64,000 nt of DNA from Phytohabitans maris (GCF_031085175.1 NZ_JAVHUY010000041.1:29634-93633), one strand, 5' to 3'; counted from the stretch's first letter, positions 9,398 through 18,170 are shown. Translations and numbers: made by a program. The notes: generated from the letters alone by a model not told the origin.

Positions 9398-9673
9398 GAC
9401 TCCCCCATTTGTCGATCGTGTCCCCGACAGCGAAAGGCGAAAACGCTGGACGGTCGGCGCGGTTTCGCCGCCGGAAAATTCGTTAAATGCGAGGCTACCG
9501 ACCACCCCGCCCCGATAAAGGAGACTGTCCTCGATTCGACGCACTCCCGGAGGGTTCCGGGAAGGCATGACCGACAGCCGGTCGGGGCAAGGGTGGAGGG
9601 GTGACGAGATTCGACTGACCAACGACTCGACGAGACCTGACCGCCGCGACGAGCGCGGGCAAGGAGGTTAGCC

Positions 9674-9895
9674 ATGCAGAATCGGGTCAAGGCAAGACCC
9701 TGATCGCCGCCGACGAGGGAGACGACGCCCACGGCGTCGTCGTCAAGCTCTACGCCGAGGAGACCGCCGGCGCCGTCTCGATCATCGAGTAACCCTTCGA
9801 GCCGGGCCTTCTCCTACCCCCGCACATCCACGAGAACGACGTCTGGCTGGAGCGCGGACCGGTCGGGCTCGACGAGCTCAACCGCCTCGGCGGTG
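9674..9895 (+). pseudogene. Remnant of a small cupin gene
   Basis: A strong AAGGAGG site (9661-9667) precedes ATG at 9674, but the frame stops after nine codons. In the neighbouring frame the DNA reads IAADEGDDAHGVVVKLYAE, then a TAA, then PFEPGLLLPPHIHENDVWL, the first metal-binding motif of a cupin. The sequence then jumps to GPVGLDELNRLGG, which looks like a C-terminal piece. At least one frameshift, one nonsense codon and an internal deletion of most of the barrel are needed to explain this. A family A palindrome starts four bases after the remnant. Confidence 0.72.
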
Positions 9896-9898
9896 TTC

Positions 9899-9952
9899 GT
9901 GATCGAAGCTCCCGCCAAGTCGCTCTAGCGACTTCAAAGGAGCTTCGATCAC
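9899..9952. repeat. Family A palindrome, copy 1
   Basis: Outer arms GTGATCGAAGCTCC (9899-9912) and GGAGCTTCGATCAC (9939-9952) are perfect. An inner hairpin AAGTCGC-TCTA-GCGACTT occupies 9917-9934. It lies between the cupin remnant and the 3' end of the AraC-type gene. Confidence 0.92.
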
Positions 9953-9971
9953 AGACTCGGTCCGGCGGCGG

Positions 9972-10916
9972 TCAGCGGGACCGCTCGGCGCGGAGGCGGT
10001 AGCGGTAGCGCAGCGGCGACTCGCCCACCTCCCGCTTGAACGCGGTGCTGAAGGCGCTCTCCGACGCGTACCCCAGCTTCGTGGCGAGCGACCCGACGCG
10101 GACCTCGCCGTCGCGGAGGGCGCGCTGCGCCAGCAGCATCCGCCAGCGGTTGAGGTAGGTCAGCGGCGGCATGCCCGCCACGCTCCGGAAGCGCTCGGCG
10201 AACGAGGTGCGCGACATCGCGGCGGCGTGTGCCAGCTCGGCCAGGCCCCAGGGCCTGCCGGGCTCGGCGTGGATGAGGCGGAGTGCCGGGCGCAGCCGCT
10301 CGTCGGCCAGCACCCGCAGCCAGCCCGGCGGCAGCTCGGCCTGGTCGACGTAGGCCCGCAGCACTTCGAGAAGCAGGAGCTGGCCGTACTGCCGGATCGC
10401 GAACGCGGAGCCCATGCGGTTGCCGGTCACCTCGTCGAAGAGGCGGTCGAGGCTGCCGCGCAGGTGGGTCGCCGCGGCGGCCGAGGCCCGCACGTGCCCC
10501 ACCGGCGGGAGCGCCTGCTGCAGCAGGGCCTGGCCGGCCGGGTTGAGCTCGACCCGGCCGCCGACCATGATGTCGTCGGTGCCGCGGTCGGCGCACTGGA
10601 GGCGGCTGGAGGAGAAGCCCGGCTCGGGCTGGATCTCGCGGGGCGGTCCGTCGCCGGTGCCGCCCTCGAGCTCCAGCCAGGACCGGTTGTTGAGGATGGC
10701 GACGTCGCCCGGCTCGAGGTCGATCGGCCGGTCGATGCCGTCGGTGGTGAGCCGGGCCCGGCCGCAGACGAGCGCGAAGAACTTCAGGCCCTCCACGGAG
10801 GCGCGCGACACCCAGGGGCCGCGCACGGCGAAACCGCCGGAGAGCAGACCGCGGATCTCGACGAGGTCGAACACCTCGGACAGCTGGTCACCGGCCACCT
10901 CCGTACTATCACGCAA
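9972..10916 (-). CDS. AraC-family regulator with cupin_6-type sensor domain
   Basis: The 314-residue protein has an N-terminal cupin-like ligand domain (about residues 1-190, with LEPGDVAILNNRSW) and a C-terminal double helix-turn-helix (about 205-305). The second HTH has the usual LGYASESAFSTAFKREVGESP signature. It is transcribed divergently from the short-chain dehydrogenase at 10972 with 55 bp between the starts. This is the common arrangement for an AraC activator of a single oxidoreductase gene. A GGACT...AGTCC inverted repeat at 10924-10946 in the gap is a candidate site. The inducer is unknown. Confidence 0.9.
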   Translation of the reverse strand: MRDSTEVAGDQLSEVFDLVEIRGLLSGGFAVRGPWVSRASVEGLKFFALVCGRARLTTDGIDRPIDLEPGDVAILNNRSWLELEGGTGDGPPREIQPEPGFSSSRLQCADRGTDDIMVGGRVELNPAGQALLQQALPPVGHVRASAAAATHLRGSLDRLFDEVTGNRMGSAFAIRQYGQLLLLEVLRAYVDQAELPPGWLRVLADERLRPALRLIHAEPGRPWGLAELAHAAAMSRTSFAERFRSVAGMPPLTYLNRWRMLLAQRALRDGEVRVGSLATKLGYASESAFSTAFKREVGESPLRYRYRLRAERSR

Positions 10917-10971
10917 GAAATGCGGACTGACAACTATTCAGAGTCCGGAAAGCCCGGCGCAGGCTGGTGGC

Positions 10972-11976
10972 ATGACAGACAAGCAGCACCCCATCGGCAC
11001 CGGGTTCACCGCCGCCTCGACGGCCGACGACGTCCTGCGGGGCATCGACCTGACCGGCCGGTACGCCATCGTGACGGGCGGCCACGCCGGGCTCGGCCTG
11101 GAGACCACCCGGGCGCTCGGCAAGGCCGGCGCGTCCGTCGTCGTCGGTACGCGTACCCCGGACCGCGCCGCGGCGGCGGTGGCCGGCATCGAGCGCGTCG
11201 AGGTCGGCCGGCTGGACCTGCTCGACCCGAAGTCCATCGACGACTTCGCCAACCGCTACCTCGACTCCGGCCGCCCGCTGCACATGCTGATCAACAACGC
11301 CGGCATCATGGGCGGCCCGCTGTTTCGCGACGCGCGCGGCTACGAGTCGCAGTTCGCGACCAACCACCTCGGCCACTTCCAGCTCACCCTGGCCCTGCTG
11401 CCCGCGCTGCGCGCCGCCCACGGCGCCCGGGTCGTCAACGTGACCTCCGGGGGCCACCGCCTCTCCGACATCCGCTGGGACGACCCGCACTTCACCACCG
11501 GGTACGACGGCCTGCTCGCCTACGGCCAGTCCAAGACCGCCAACGTGCTCTTCGCCGTCGAGCTGGACCGGCGGTGGGCGGCGGACGGCATCCGCGGCTA
11601 CGCCGCGCACCCGGGCATCGTGGTCACCACCGGCCTGGGCCCGTCGCGGACCGAGGACGGCCCCGCGGTGAACGAGGACCAGCTGCGGGCGATGGGGCTG
11701 ATCGACGAGACCGGCCGGCCGGTCCTCGACCCCGCCCGGGAGATGAAGACACCGCGGCAGGGGGCGAGCACCAGCGTGTTCGCGGCGACGAGCCCGCTGC
11801 TCGACGGCATCGGCGGCGTCTACCTGAAGGACAACGAGGTCGGGCCGCTGGACACCCCGCGGGCCTTCGACTTCGGCAGCGGGGAGGACGTCCCCTCCGA
11901 CGTCGTGCCGCACGCCATCGACCCGGAGTCGGCGCGGCGGCTCTGGGAGCTGAGCGAGCGGCTGCTCAAGGACTGA
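10972..11976 (+). CDS. Short-chain dehydrogenase/reductase
   Basis: A 334-residue NAD(P)-dependent Rossmann oxidoreductase. The cofactor motif TGGHAGLG lies near residue 34 and NNAGIMG near 110. The catalytic Ser follows in NVTSGG, and the Tyr-Lys pair is AYGQSK. The length and the insert after the Ser fit the retinol dehydrogenase/WW-domain-oxidoreductase-like branch. The ATG at 10972 was chosen because the long frame upstream runs antisense to the AraC gene. Regulation is probably by the divergent AraC protein. The substrate cannot be read from the sequence. Confidence 0.9.
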   Translation: MTDKQHPIGTGFTAASTADDVLRGIDLTGRYAIVTGGHAGLGLETTRALGKAGASVVVGTRTPDRAAAAVAGIERVEVGRLDLLDPKSIDDFANRYLDSGRPLHMLINNAGIMGGPLFRDARGYESQFATNHLGHFQLTLALLPALRAAHGARVVNVTSGGHRLSDIRWDDPHFTTGYDGLLAYGQSKTANVLFAVELDRRWAADGIRGYAAHPGIVVTTGLGPSRTEDGPAVNEDQLRAMGLIDETGRPVLDPAREMKTPRQGASTSVFAATSPLLDGIGGVYLKDNEVGPLDTPRAFDFGSGEDVPSDVVPHAIDPESARRLWELSERLLKD

Positions 11977-12096
11977 GGCTCAGGGGACGAGGAGGATCCC
12001 AGGGCCTTTCAGCCGGCGTACGACCGGGGCGGTCTTCACACGGGACACGCCGTCGAGGGGTGGCCAGCGCCCGGCTGACGGCGGTCAGCGCGACCG

Positions 12097-12702
12097 TCAG
12101 CGGGTGACGCCGGCCAGGACCGTGGTCACCACCCTGCGGAGCGCCTCGGGCTCCGGCGGGCTCCCCTTCCGCTCGGTGAAGAGCAGGTGCGCGGCGCCGA
12201 TCAGGGTCGGGGCGAGCGTGTCGACGTCGGCGTCCGGGGCGATCCGGCCCAGGTCGCGCTCGGCGGCGAGGTAGCCGGCGACCATCGCGGTCCCCTCGCC
12301 GACGAGCGGGAACCGGGCGGTGCCGGCCCGGCGCAACCGGGTACGCAGCTCGTCCCGGGCGATGACCAGGGCCACGATGGCCACCATCACCGGCTCGAAG
12401 AGGAGGGTCAGCGCGCCGGTCAGGTTGCCGGCGACGGAGCCGGTGCCGGCCGCGCCGCGCAGCGCGGTGGTCTGGGCGCCGACCCGGGCGATGCGGTCCA
12501 GCACCAGTTCCGCGAGGAACCCGTCGAAGTCGGCGAAGTGCCGGTGCAGTACCCCCTTGGCGACGCCCGCCTCGGCGGTGACCGCCCGGCTGGTCAGCCC
12601 GGCCGCCCCGGTCCGCAGCAGGACCCGCTCGGCCGCGTCGAACAGCTGCTGGCGCGGGTCGCTCAGCGCCACACCGGTGGGCACCGCCAGGACCTCCCTC
12701 AC
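12097..12702 (-). CDS. TetR-family repressor
   Basis: A 201-residue TetR regulator. The N-terminal HTH (AAERVLLRTGAAGLTSRAVTAEAGVAKGVLHRHF) spans about residues 22-57, and the remaining helices form the ligand and dimer domain. It is divergent from the methyltransferase at 12767, with 64 bp between the starts. The gap holds three overlapping TGGGC/GCCCA inverted repeats, one covering the -10 box of the methyltransferase promoter, so it very likely represses that gene and perhaps itself. The effector is unknown. Confidence 0.9.
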   Translation of the reverse strand: MREVLAVPTGVALSDPRQQLFDAAERVLLRTGAAGLTSRAVTAEAGVAKGVLHRHFADFDGFLAELVLDRIARVGAQTTALRGAAGTGSVAGNLTGALTLLFEPVMVAIVALVIARDELRTRLRRAGTARFPLVGEGTAMVAGYLAAERDLGRIAPDADVDTLAPTLIGAAHLLFTERKGSPPEPEALRRVVTTVLAGVTR

Positions 12703-12739
12703 GCTCGCCGCTCACCGCGGAACACTATCGTGTGCCTAA

Positions 12740-12775
12740 TGGGCACTTGCCCACTAGAGTGGGCGCATGCCCACT
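12740..12775. promoter_or_regulatory. TetR-type operator cluster over a leaderless promoter
   Basis: Three overlapping inverted repeats are visible: TGGGCA-CT-TGCCCA at 12740-12753, CCCACT-AG-AGTGGG at 12750-12763 and AGTGGGC-GCAT-GCCCACT at 12758-12775. The -10-like hexamer TAGAGT (12755-12760) lies inside the central one, six bases before the ATG at 12767. The methyltransferase mRNA is therefore probably leaderless, and a bound repressor would cover both the promoter and the start codon. Confidence 0.72.
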
Positions 12776-13582
12776 GTTCCCGCCGCGAAACCCGAGCCCC
12801 ACCGGCACCGCGAGATGGCGGAGTCGTTCGGGGTCGATCCCGAGCGCTACGACCGGACCCGGGCGCCGTACCCGGACGCGATGGTCGAGCGGATCCTGGC
12901 CGCCAGCCCCGGCCCGGACCTCCTGGCCGTCGGCTGCGGCACCGGCATCGACGCGCGCCAGTTCCAGGCGGCCGGGTGCCGGGTGCTCGGCATCGAGCCG
13001 GACCCGCGGATGGCCGGCTTCGCGCGAAGTACCGGCGTCGAGGTGGAGGTGGCGGCGTTCGAGGCGTGGGACCCGGCCGGGCGGAGTTTCGACGCGGTCG
13101 TCGCCGGCACCGCCTGGCACTGGATCGACCCGGTCGCCGGCGCCGCCAAGGCCGCGCGGGTGCTCCGGCCCGGCGGGGTGCTGGCGCCCTTCGGGCACGT
13201 GTTCGAGCTCCCGCCCGGCGTGGCCCAGGCGCTCGCCGCGGCGTACCGGCGGGCCGCTCCCGAATCGCCCGTCGGCTTCGACGGCCAGCGGGACGGGTCG
13301 ATCCTGGACGCGTACCGAGGGCTCTACGCCAGGGCCGCGGAGGGGATCCGCGAGGCGGGCGGGTTCGGCGAGCCGGAGCTGTGGCGGTACGACTGGGAGC
13401 GGGCGTACCGCCGGGACGAGCTGCTCGACCTGATCCCCACGTCCGGCGGCCTCACCAGCCTCCCGCCGGACAAGGTGGCCGGGATCCTGGCCGACGTGGC
13501 GGCGGCGGTCGACGCGCTGGGCGGCACCGTCACGCTCCGGTACGCGACCTGGGGCCTCACCGCGGTCCGCGCCGAGCCGTGA
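12767..13582 (+). CDS. Class I SAM-dependent methyltransferase
   Basis: A 271-residue methyltransferase of the Methyltransf_11 type. The SAM motif is LLAVGCGTGIDARQ (about residues 47-60), where the usual D/E-x-G reads AVGCGTG, followed by the acidic IEPD loop. The post-I region FDAVVAGTAWHWIDP is typical of the family. The start codon sits six bases after TAGAGT, without a ribosome binding site. The divergent TetR gene and the operator cluster suggest induction by a small molecule that this enzyme may modify or answer. The acceptor substrate is unknown. Confidence 0.88.
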   Translation: MPTVPAAKPEPHRHREMAESFGVDPERYDRTRAPYPDAMVERILAASPGPDLLAVGCGTGIDARQFQAAGCRVLGIEPDPRMAGFARSTGVEVEVAAFEAWDPAGRSFDAVVAGTAWHWIDPVAGAAKAARVLRPGGVLAPFGHVFELPPGVAQALAAAYRRAAPESPVGFDGQRDGSILDAYRGLYARAAEGIREAGGFGEPELWRYDWERAYRRDELLDLIPTSGGLTSLPPDKVAGILADVAAAVDALGGTVTLRYATWGLTAVRAEP

Positions 13583-13713
13583 CCGCGGGGTCGTCACAGC
13601 CCTGCGGGTGGAACGGGTCGGCGCCCCGCTCCCGGCATGAACCCCGGCGTCGGCGTGTTCAGCGCGCCGCATCGGGTACGACGCCGTTGGAGGTTCACCC
13701 GAGGAGGAGAGCG

Positions 13714-15045
13714 ATGACCAGCACGGTCCGGCCGGGTGAGGCCGGGTACGACGAGGAGCGGGCCGGGTTCCAGGCCGCGGTGGAACACCGTCCCGACGTC
13801 ATCTACGTCGCGGAGAGCGCGGGCGACGTCCAGGCGGCGGTGGAGTTCGCCGCCGCCAACCGGCTGCCGCTGGCGGTGAAGGCGACCGGGCACGGCACGT
13901 CCGTCGCGGCGTCCGGCGGCGTCCTGGTCAGCACCCGCCGGATGACCGGCGTGCACGTCGACAAGGAGGCGCACACCGCCTCGTTCGAGGCGGGCACCCG
14001 CTGGGACCAGGTGATCGAGGCCTGCGCGCCGCACGGCCTGGCGCCGCTGAGCGGCAGCGCCCCGCACGTCGGCGCGGTCGGCTACACGCTCGGCGGCGGG
14101 CTGGGCCTGCTCTCCCGCGGCTACGGCTTCGCCGCGGACAGCGTACGCGGCATCGAGGTGGTCACGCCCGACGGCGGTGCGCACCACGTCACCGCGGCCA
14201 GCGAGCCGGACCTGTTCTGGGCGCTGCGCGGCGGGCGGGACAACTTCGGCGCGGTCACCGGCCTGGAGGTCGACCTCGTACCGGTCGCCCGGCTGTACGG
14301 CGGCGCGCTCTCCTTCCCCGGCGACCGGGCGCAGTCCATCATGGACACCTACCTGTCCTGGACCCGTACGGTGCCCGAGCAGATGGCGTCCTCCCTGGCG
14401 CTGGCGCGGTTTCCCGACCTGCCGGCCATCCCGGAGCCGCTGCGCGGGAAGCATGTCGCGCAGGTCCGGGTCGCGTACTCCGGCGACGCCGGCGACGGCG
14501 CGGAGCTGCTCGCGCCGTTGCGCGCGGCCGGCCCGCGCCTGCTCGACACGGCCCGGGACATGCCGTACGCGGAGTCCGGCACGGTGCACAACGACCCGAC
14601 CGAGCCGGTCGCCGCCTACAGCACCAACGTCCTGCTGAGCACGGTGGACAGTGGTGCCGTGCTGGAACGCACCTCGCCGCCCGAGGCACAGGTGCCGTTC
14701 ATCGCCGAGATCCGCCACCTCGGCGGGGCGCTCGCCCGCCCACCCGCCGAGCCGAGCGCGGTCGGCCACCGGAACGCGTCGTACCTGCTGGCCCTGGTCA
14801 CCCCGCTGGACCCGTCGGCGGACGTCGACGCGGTCGGGTCGGCGCACGAGCGGGTCCACGATGGACAGCGGCGCTGGGTGCTCGGCCGCAGCCTGAACTT
14901 CATGTCCGGGCCGGCGGCGAGCGTGGAGCGGGTGCGCGAGGCGTACGAGCCGGAGGACTACCGGCGGCTCCAGCGGCTCAAGGCCCGGTACGACCCGGAG
15001 AACATGTTCCGCTTCAACCACAACATCCCGCCGGCCGGTGCGTAG
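13714..15045 (+). CDS. FAD-binding oxidoreductase of the BBE (berberine bridge) type
   Basis: A 443-residue flavoenzyme with an FAD_binding_4 (PCMH) domain at about 25-195 and a C-terminal BBE segment (YDPENMFRFNHNIPP). The flavin-binding VKATGHGTSVAASGG contains the His that carries the 8-alpha linkage in this family. The position of the second, cysteinyl link reads GSAPHVGAVGYTLGGG, with no Cys, so mono-covalent FAD is expected. A GAGGAGGA site at 13701-13708 supports the ATG at 13714. It follows the methyltransferase in the same direction but with a 131-bp gap. Relatives oxidise sugars or natural-product alcohols; the substrate here is unknown. Confidence 0.9.
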   Translation: MTSTVRPGEAGYDEERAGFQAAVEHRPDVIYVAESAGDVQAAVEFAAANRLPLAVKATGHGTSVAASGGVLVSTRRMTGVHVDKEAHTASFEAGTRWDQVIEACAPHGLAPLSGSAPHVGAVGYTLGGGLGLLSRGYGFAADSVRGIEVVTPDGGAHHVTAASEPDLFWALRGGRDNFGAVTGLEVDLVPVARLYGGALSFPGDRAQSIMDTYLSWTRTVPEQMASSLALARFPDLPAIPEPLRGKHVAQVRVAYSGDAGDGAELLAPLRAAGPRLLDTARDMPYAESGTVHNDPTEPVAAYSTNVLLSTVDSGAVLERTSPPEAQVPFIAEIRHLGGALARPPAEPSAVGHRNASYLLALVTPLDPSADVDAVGSAHERVHDGQRRWVLGRSLNFMSGPAASVERVREAYEPEDYRRLQRLKARYDPENMFRFNHNIPPAGA

Positions 15046-15074
15046 GATCCGCGCACCCTGGGTAGTCCCACGTC

Positions 15075-15509
15075 ATGGCCAGAACACGCACACGGCACGA
15101 CCTGAACGCCGAGGAGCGCAAGGCGATACCGGAGAGCGCTTACGCCTTCCCGCGCCTGCGGAAGGAGCCGATCAACGACGCGTCGCACGTCCGTAACGCG
15201 ATCGCCCGCTTCGACCAGGTCCGCGAAGCCAGCGACGACGAGCGGAGCGAGGCGTTCCGGCGGATCCGGCGGGCGGCGGACCGGTACGGCGTCGAGATGA
15301 CCGCGACCCGCTGGCAGGAGCTGGGCAAGCCGACCCCGACGATGAAGACGTCGACGAAGGCCCACACGCCGACCAAGGCCGAGCGGGCCGCGATCAGCCG
15401 GGGCGACGCCTCGCGCGACGTGCTGTACGCCGAGGCGCGGCGCCGCGACATCAAGGGCCGCTCCGGGATGAGCAAGGCCGAGCTGCAGCGGGCGCTGCGA
15501 AAGGGCTGA
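15075..15509 (+). CDS. Small basic protein with Rho-N/SAP-like C-terminus
   Basis: A 144-residue, highly charged protein. The N-terminal part resembles the DUF6582 proteins that are widespread in actinomycetes (LNAEERKAIPESAYAFP, NDASHVRNAIARFDQV). The last 30 residues (VLYAEARRRDIKGRSGMSKAELQRALRKG) look like a Rho_N-type helix-extension-helix nucleic-acid-binding module. The middle is a Lys/Thr-rich linker. It is the last plus-strand gene before a convergent glycosyltransferase. A nucleoid or RNA-binding role is inference only. Confidence 0.8.
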   Translation: MARTRTRHDLNAEERKAIPESAYAFPRLRKEPINDASHVRNAIARFDQVREASDDERSEAFRRIRRAADRYGVEMTATRWQELGKPTPTMKTSTKAHTPTKAERAAISRGDASRDVLYAEARRRDIKGRSGMSKAELQRALRKG

Positions 15510-15533
15510 GCGGCGGCGGCGGATGCCGCGCCC

Positions 15534-16841
15534 TCACGGGCGGCCGAGGGCCCGAGGGCTCTCGGCGATCAGCTTGTCGACGACGTCGGCGAGCAGGTGG
15601 ACGCCGCGGGTGGTCGCCATCCGGCCGGCGACCCGGCGCGCGGCGTCCCGGTACCGCCGGTCGGCGAGCACGGCCCGGACGGCGCCGCGGACCGCGGCCG
15701 GCGTCGGGGTGTCGGTCTTGAGGCGCCGCCCGACACCGGCCCACTCGACCCGGGCGATGACCTCGGGTTTGTCCTCGTGGCGGCCGGCGGCGACGATCGG
15801 CACGCCGTACCGCAGCGCGTACTGCACGCCCCCGTACCCGCCGTTCGTGACGAAGACGCCGGTCTTCGGCAGCAGGTCGTCGTAGGGGAGGAACTCGGCC
15901 GCCCGGGCGTTCGCCGGCAGCGGTGGCAGCGACTCCACCGGCCGCCCGCCGGTCGCGACGGCGATCAGCACGTCGTCGCCGGCGAGCCCCTGGAGCACCG
16001 GCTCGACCAGCTGGCCGAAGTCGGCGTTCGCGATCGTGCCCTGCGTGACGTGGACGACCGGCCGCGAACCGTCGAGCTCCTCCCACCACGGCGGGAGCGG
16101 CGCCCGCGAGCCGGAGGCCGAGACCGGTCCCGCGAAGTGCAGGGTGGCCGGCGCGTCGGAGCGGGGGTACTCGAACTCGGGCACGGTGAACTGCACGATC
16201 GCCTCGGCGTGCCGCGGCCAGTCGAGCACCGCGAAGGGGATCGGGCGGCCGTGCAGCTCCCGGAACGTCCGCTCGGCGATCCGCTCGGCCGGCGGAAACA
16301 CGACCTTGCGGGTGACCGCGGCGAGCGCGGCGTTGCGGAGCCGGCCGATCGGGCCGCGCAGCGGGGTGAGCCCCATGCCGAACGGCGCCGTGTCGCGGCT
16401 GGAGATCATCAGCGGGCAGATGCCGCACATGACGACCGGTGGCCGGACGCCGAGCGGGTGGCCGAGCAGGAACGCGCCGCCCACGAAGGCCGGGTCGGCC
16501 AGCACGGCGTCGGCCGGCTCGGCCGCGTGTGCCGCCATGATCGTGTCGTGCTGGGGCCGCCCGGGGCGCACGAAGATCTGCTCGATGTCGTGCGCGATCG
16601 CCTTCGTACCCTTCAGCGCGGCGCGCTCGGGAAACGTCGCGTTCCAGTCCTGCCGGTCGTCGAAGTCGGCCTCGGCGGGCAGCGGGACGTGCTCGGCGCC
16701 GGTGGCCTCGACGGCCGCGGCGAACCTCGCGCCGGTGACGAACCGCACCCGGTCTCCCCGGCCGGCCAGGTGCCGGGCGACCGCGAGCAGCGGTGTGACG
16801 TGGCCGTGGATGGGCATCGCGGCGATGATGATCGACGGCAT
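15534..16841 (-). CDS. MGT/UGT-like glycosyltransferase (GT1 type)
   Basis: A 435-residue GT-B glycosyltransferase of the macrolide glycosyltransferase group, which moves a sugar from a nucleotide donor to small hydrophobic acceptors. The N-terminal acceptor domain opens with IIAAMPIHGHVTPLLAVARHL. The C-terminal donor domain has VTQGTIAN, LPYDDLLPKTGVFVTNGGYGG and GVPIVAAGRHEDKPE, close to the family HGG...P...DQ signature, with Asn in place of the usual His before GG. The ATG at 16841 follows GGGGGAG; the longer frame upstream looks non-coding. A good promoter lies at 16884-16912. Such enzymes often inactivate or decorate macrolides. Confidence 0.88.
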   Translation of the reverse strand: MPSIIIAAMPIHGHVTPLLAVARHLAGRGDRVRFVTGARFAAAVEATGAEHVPLPAEADFDDRQDWNATFPERAALKGTKAIAHDIEQIFVRPGRPQHDTIMAAHAAEPADAVLADPAFVGGAFLLGHPLGVRPPVVMCGICPLMISSRDTAPFGMGLTPLRGPIGRLRNAALAAVTRKVVFPPAERIAERTFRELHGRPIPFAVLDWPRHAEAIVQFTVPEFEYPRSDAPATLHFAGPVSASGSRAPLPPWWEELDGSRPVVHVTQGTIANADFGQLVEPVLQGLAGDDVLIAVATGGRPVESLPPLPANARAAEFLPYDDLLPKTGVFVTNGGYGGVQYALRYGVPIVAAGRHEDKPEVIARVEWAGVGRRLKTDTPTPAAVRGAVRAVLADRRYRDAARRVAGRMATTRGVHLLADVVDKLIAESPRALGRP

Positions 16842-16883
16842 GACGGCGTCTCCCCCGTGGCATAGCATCTGACCCCAGGGAGT

Positions 16884-16912
16884 AGTATTCATCTGCATCG
16901 CGTGGTAGTCAA
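16884..16912 (-). promoter_or_regulatory. Sigma-70-like promoter for the glycosyltransferase
   Basis: On the minus strand TTGACT (16912-16907) and AATACT (16889-16884) are separated by 17 bases and lie 43 bp upstream of the ATG. This is an AT-rich island in otherwise very GC-rich DNA. Confidence 0.55.
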
Positions 16913-16995
16913 TATGCCGCCGGGTGCTGGGGCCGGACGGGTTCGCCGCGTTTCGCGACACGGTCCTGCGCTGAGCGGCGGCACCGGCGCCGGTG

Positions 16996-17817
16996 TCAGC
17001 GGGTCTTCGCCGCTCCTCGGCCGTCGCCGGCGGTCTGGGCGAGCGTCGACCGGCCCTGGGTGAGCTGGTCGAAGAAGCGCAGCAACTCCACCGGAAACGG
17101 CATCACCAGCGTGCTGTTCTTCTCGGCGGCGACCTCCACGACGGTCTGCAGCAGCCGCAGCTGGAACGCGCCGGGCGTGCCGGACATCGTGCTGGAGGCG
17201 TCGGCGAGCCGGCGCGAGGCCTGGTACTCGGCGTCCGCCGAGATCACCCGCGCGCGCCGCTCCCGCTCCGCCTCGGCCTGCCGCGACATCGACCGCTTCA
17301 TCGCGTCCGGCAGCGCGACGTCCTTCACCTCCACCCGCTCGACCAGCAGCCCCCACGGCTGCTCGGTGGGGGCGTCGATGACGTTCTTGAGCTCGGTGTT
17401 GACCCGCTCGCGGTCGCTCAGCAGCGTGTCGAGGTCGGTACGGCCGATGACCGAGCGCATCGAGGTCTGCGCGACCTGCAGCACCGCGGCCGGGTAGTCG
17501 TGGACGTTCACCAGCACCTTCACCGGGTCGACCACCCGGTAGTAGACGACCGCGTCCACGGTCAGCGTGACGTTGTCGCGGGTGATCGCCCCCTGCGCCG
17601 GTACGCCGACGACCGTGGTCTGCATGCTGACCTTCACCATCCGGTCGGCGACCGGGACGATGAGCCGGAGCCCGGGTTGGCGTACCCGCTCAAGCACCCG
17701 CCCGAAGCGAAAGACGATCCCCCGCTCGTACTGCTGCACCATCCGCACGCTCATCGCCAGCGCGATCAGCACCACGACGGCGGCGACGACGAGGATCGTG
17801 ATCACGCCGGCTCTCAT
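16996..17817 (-). CDS. Slipin, SPFH/band 7 membrane protein
   Basis: A 273-residue slipin (stomatin-like) protein. It has one N-terminal membrane helix (about residues 5-25), the slipin signature QQYERGIVFRFGRVLERVRQPGLRL, then an SPFH domain to about 190 with MRSVIGRTDLDTLLSDRE. A C-terminal coiled-coil/oligomerisation region has AEAERERRARVISADAEYQASRRL. These proteins form large membrane assemblies thought to organise microdomains. No NfeD-type partner gene is next to it. The ATG at 17817 gives a family-length protein. Confidence 0.92.
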   Translation of the reverse strand: MRAGVITILVVAAVVVLIALAMSVRMVQQYERGIVFRFGRVLERVRQPGLRLIVPVADRMVKVSMQTTVVGVPAQGAITRDNVTLTVDAVVYYRVVDPVKVLVNVHDYPAAVLQVAQTSMRSVIGRTDLDTLLSDRERVNTELKNVIDAPTEQPWGLLVERVEVKDVALPDAMKRSMSRQAEAERERRARVISADAEYQASRRLADASSTMSGTPGAFQLRLLQTVVEVAAEKNSTLVMPFPVELLRFFDQLTQGRSTLAQTAGDGRGAAKTR

Positions 17818-17856
17818 GACCGCCCGCGATACCCGCCCGCGGAGCCGCCAACCGGC

Positions 17857-17952
17857 ATTTCAGGTGGAAACCTGCCGGCGGCGCTCGGCATCGCCGGCGA
17901 GATCGTACGGCGCGGCGGCACCGCCCGGTTTCCCGGACACGAGCCGCAGCGG
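17857..17952 (+). pseudogene. N-terminal scrap of a glycosyltransferase
   Basis: About 32 codons read ISGGNLPAALGIAGEIVRRG followed by GTARFPGHEPQR. This closely matches the acceptor-domain start of MGT-type glycosyltransferases (NLPPALGIARELVRRGHRVRFLGH). There is no start codon or continuation. It sits between the slipin gene and an ABC ATPase scrap on the other strand. Confidence 0.55.
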
Positions 17953-17988
17953 GCCGCGTCCGAGGCCGCCGACCCGGGTGGCCCGCGG

Positions 17989-18170
17989 TCACGCCCGGTG
18001 GGCGGCGCCCGACCGGCGAAACCCGGTGCGCAGCCGCGAGTCCCGGCCGTTCGCCGCGAGCCTCGCGTTCTCCAGCAGGCTCCGCCCGAGGAAGAGGTTC
18101 GACGTCTGGAAGGTGCGCCCGAGGCCGGCCCGGGCCAGGCGGTGCGGCTCTTCCCCGCGCCGTTCGTCGA
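17989..18170 (-). pseudogene. Scrap of a LivG-type ABC transporter ATPase
   Basis: The minus strand begins at 18170 with a possible Walker A (NGAGKS). After a frame change it reads HRLARAGLGRTFQTSNLFLG and SLLENARLAA. These are the Q-loop region sequences typical of branched-chain amino acid ATPases (LivG). A stop lies at 17989-17991. The roughly 30 residues normally found between Walker A and this segment are missing. A family B palindrome begins immediately upstream at 18171, so a rearrangement next to the palindrome probably broke the gene. Confidence 0.65.

Noticed and set aside
16919..16975. Plus-strand tail RRVLGPDGFAAFRDTVLR followed by a stop
   Set aside because: It looks like a protein C-terminus but is too short to assign; no upstream continuation is seen.
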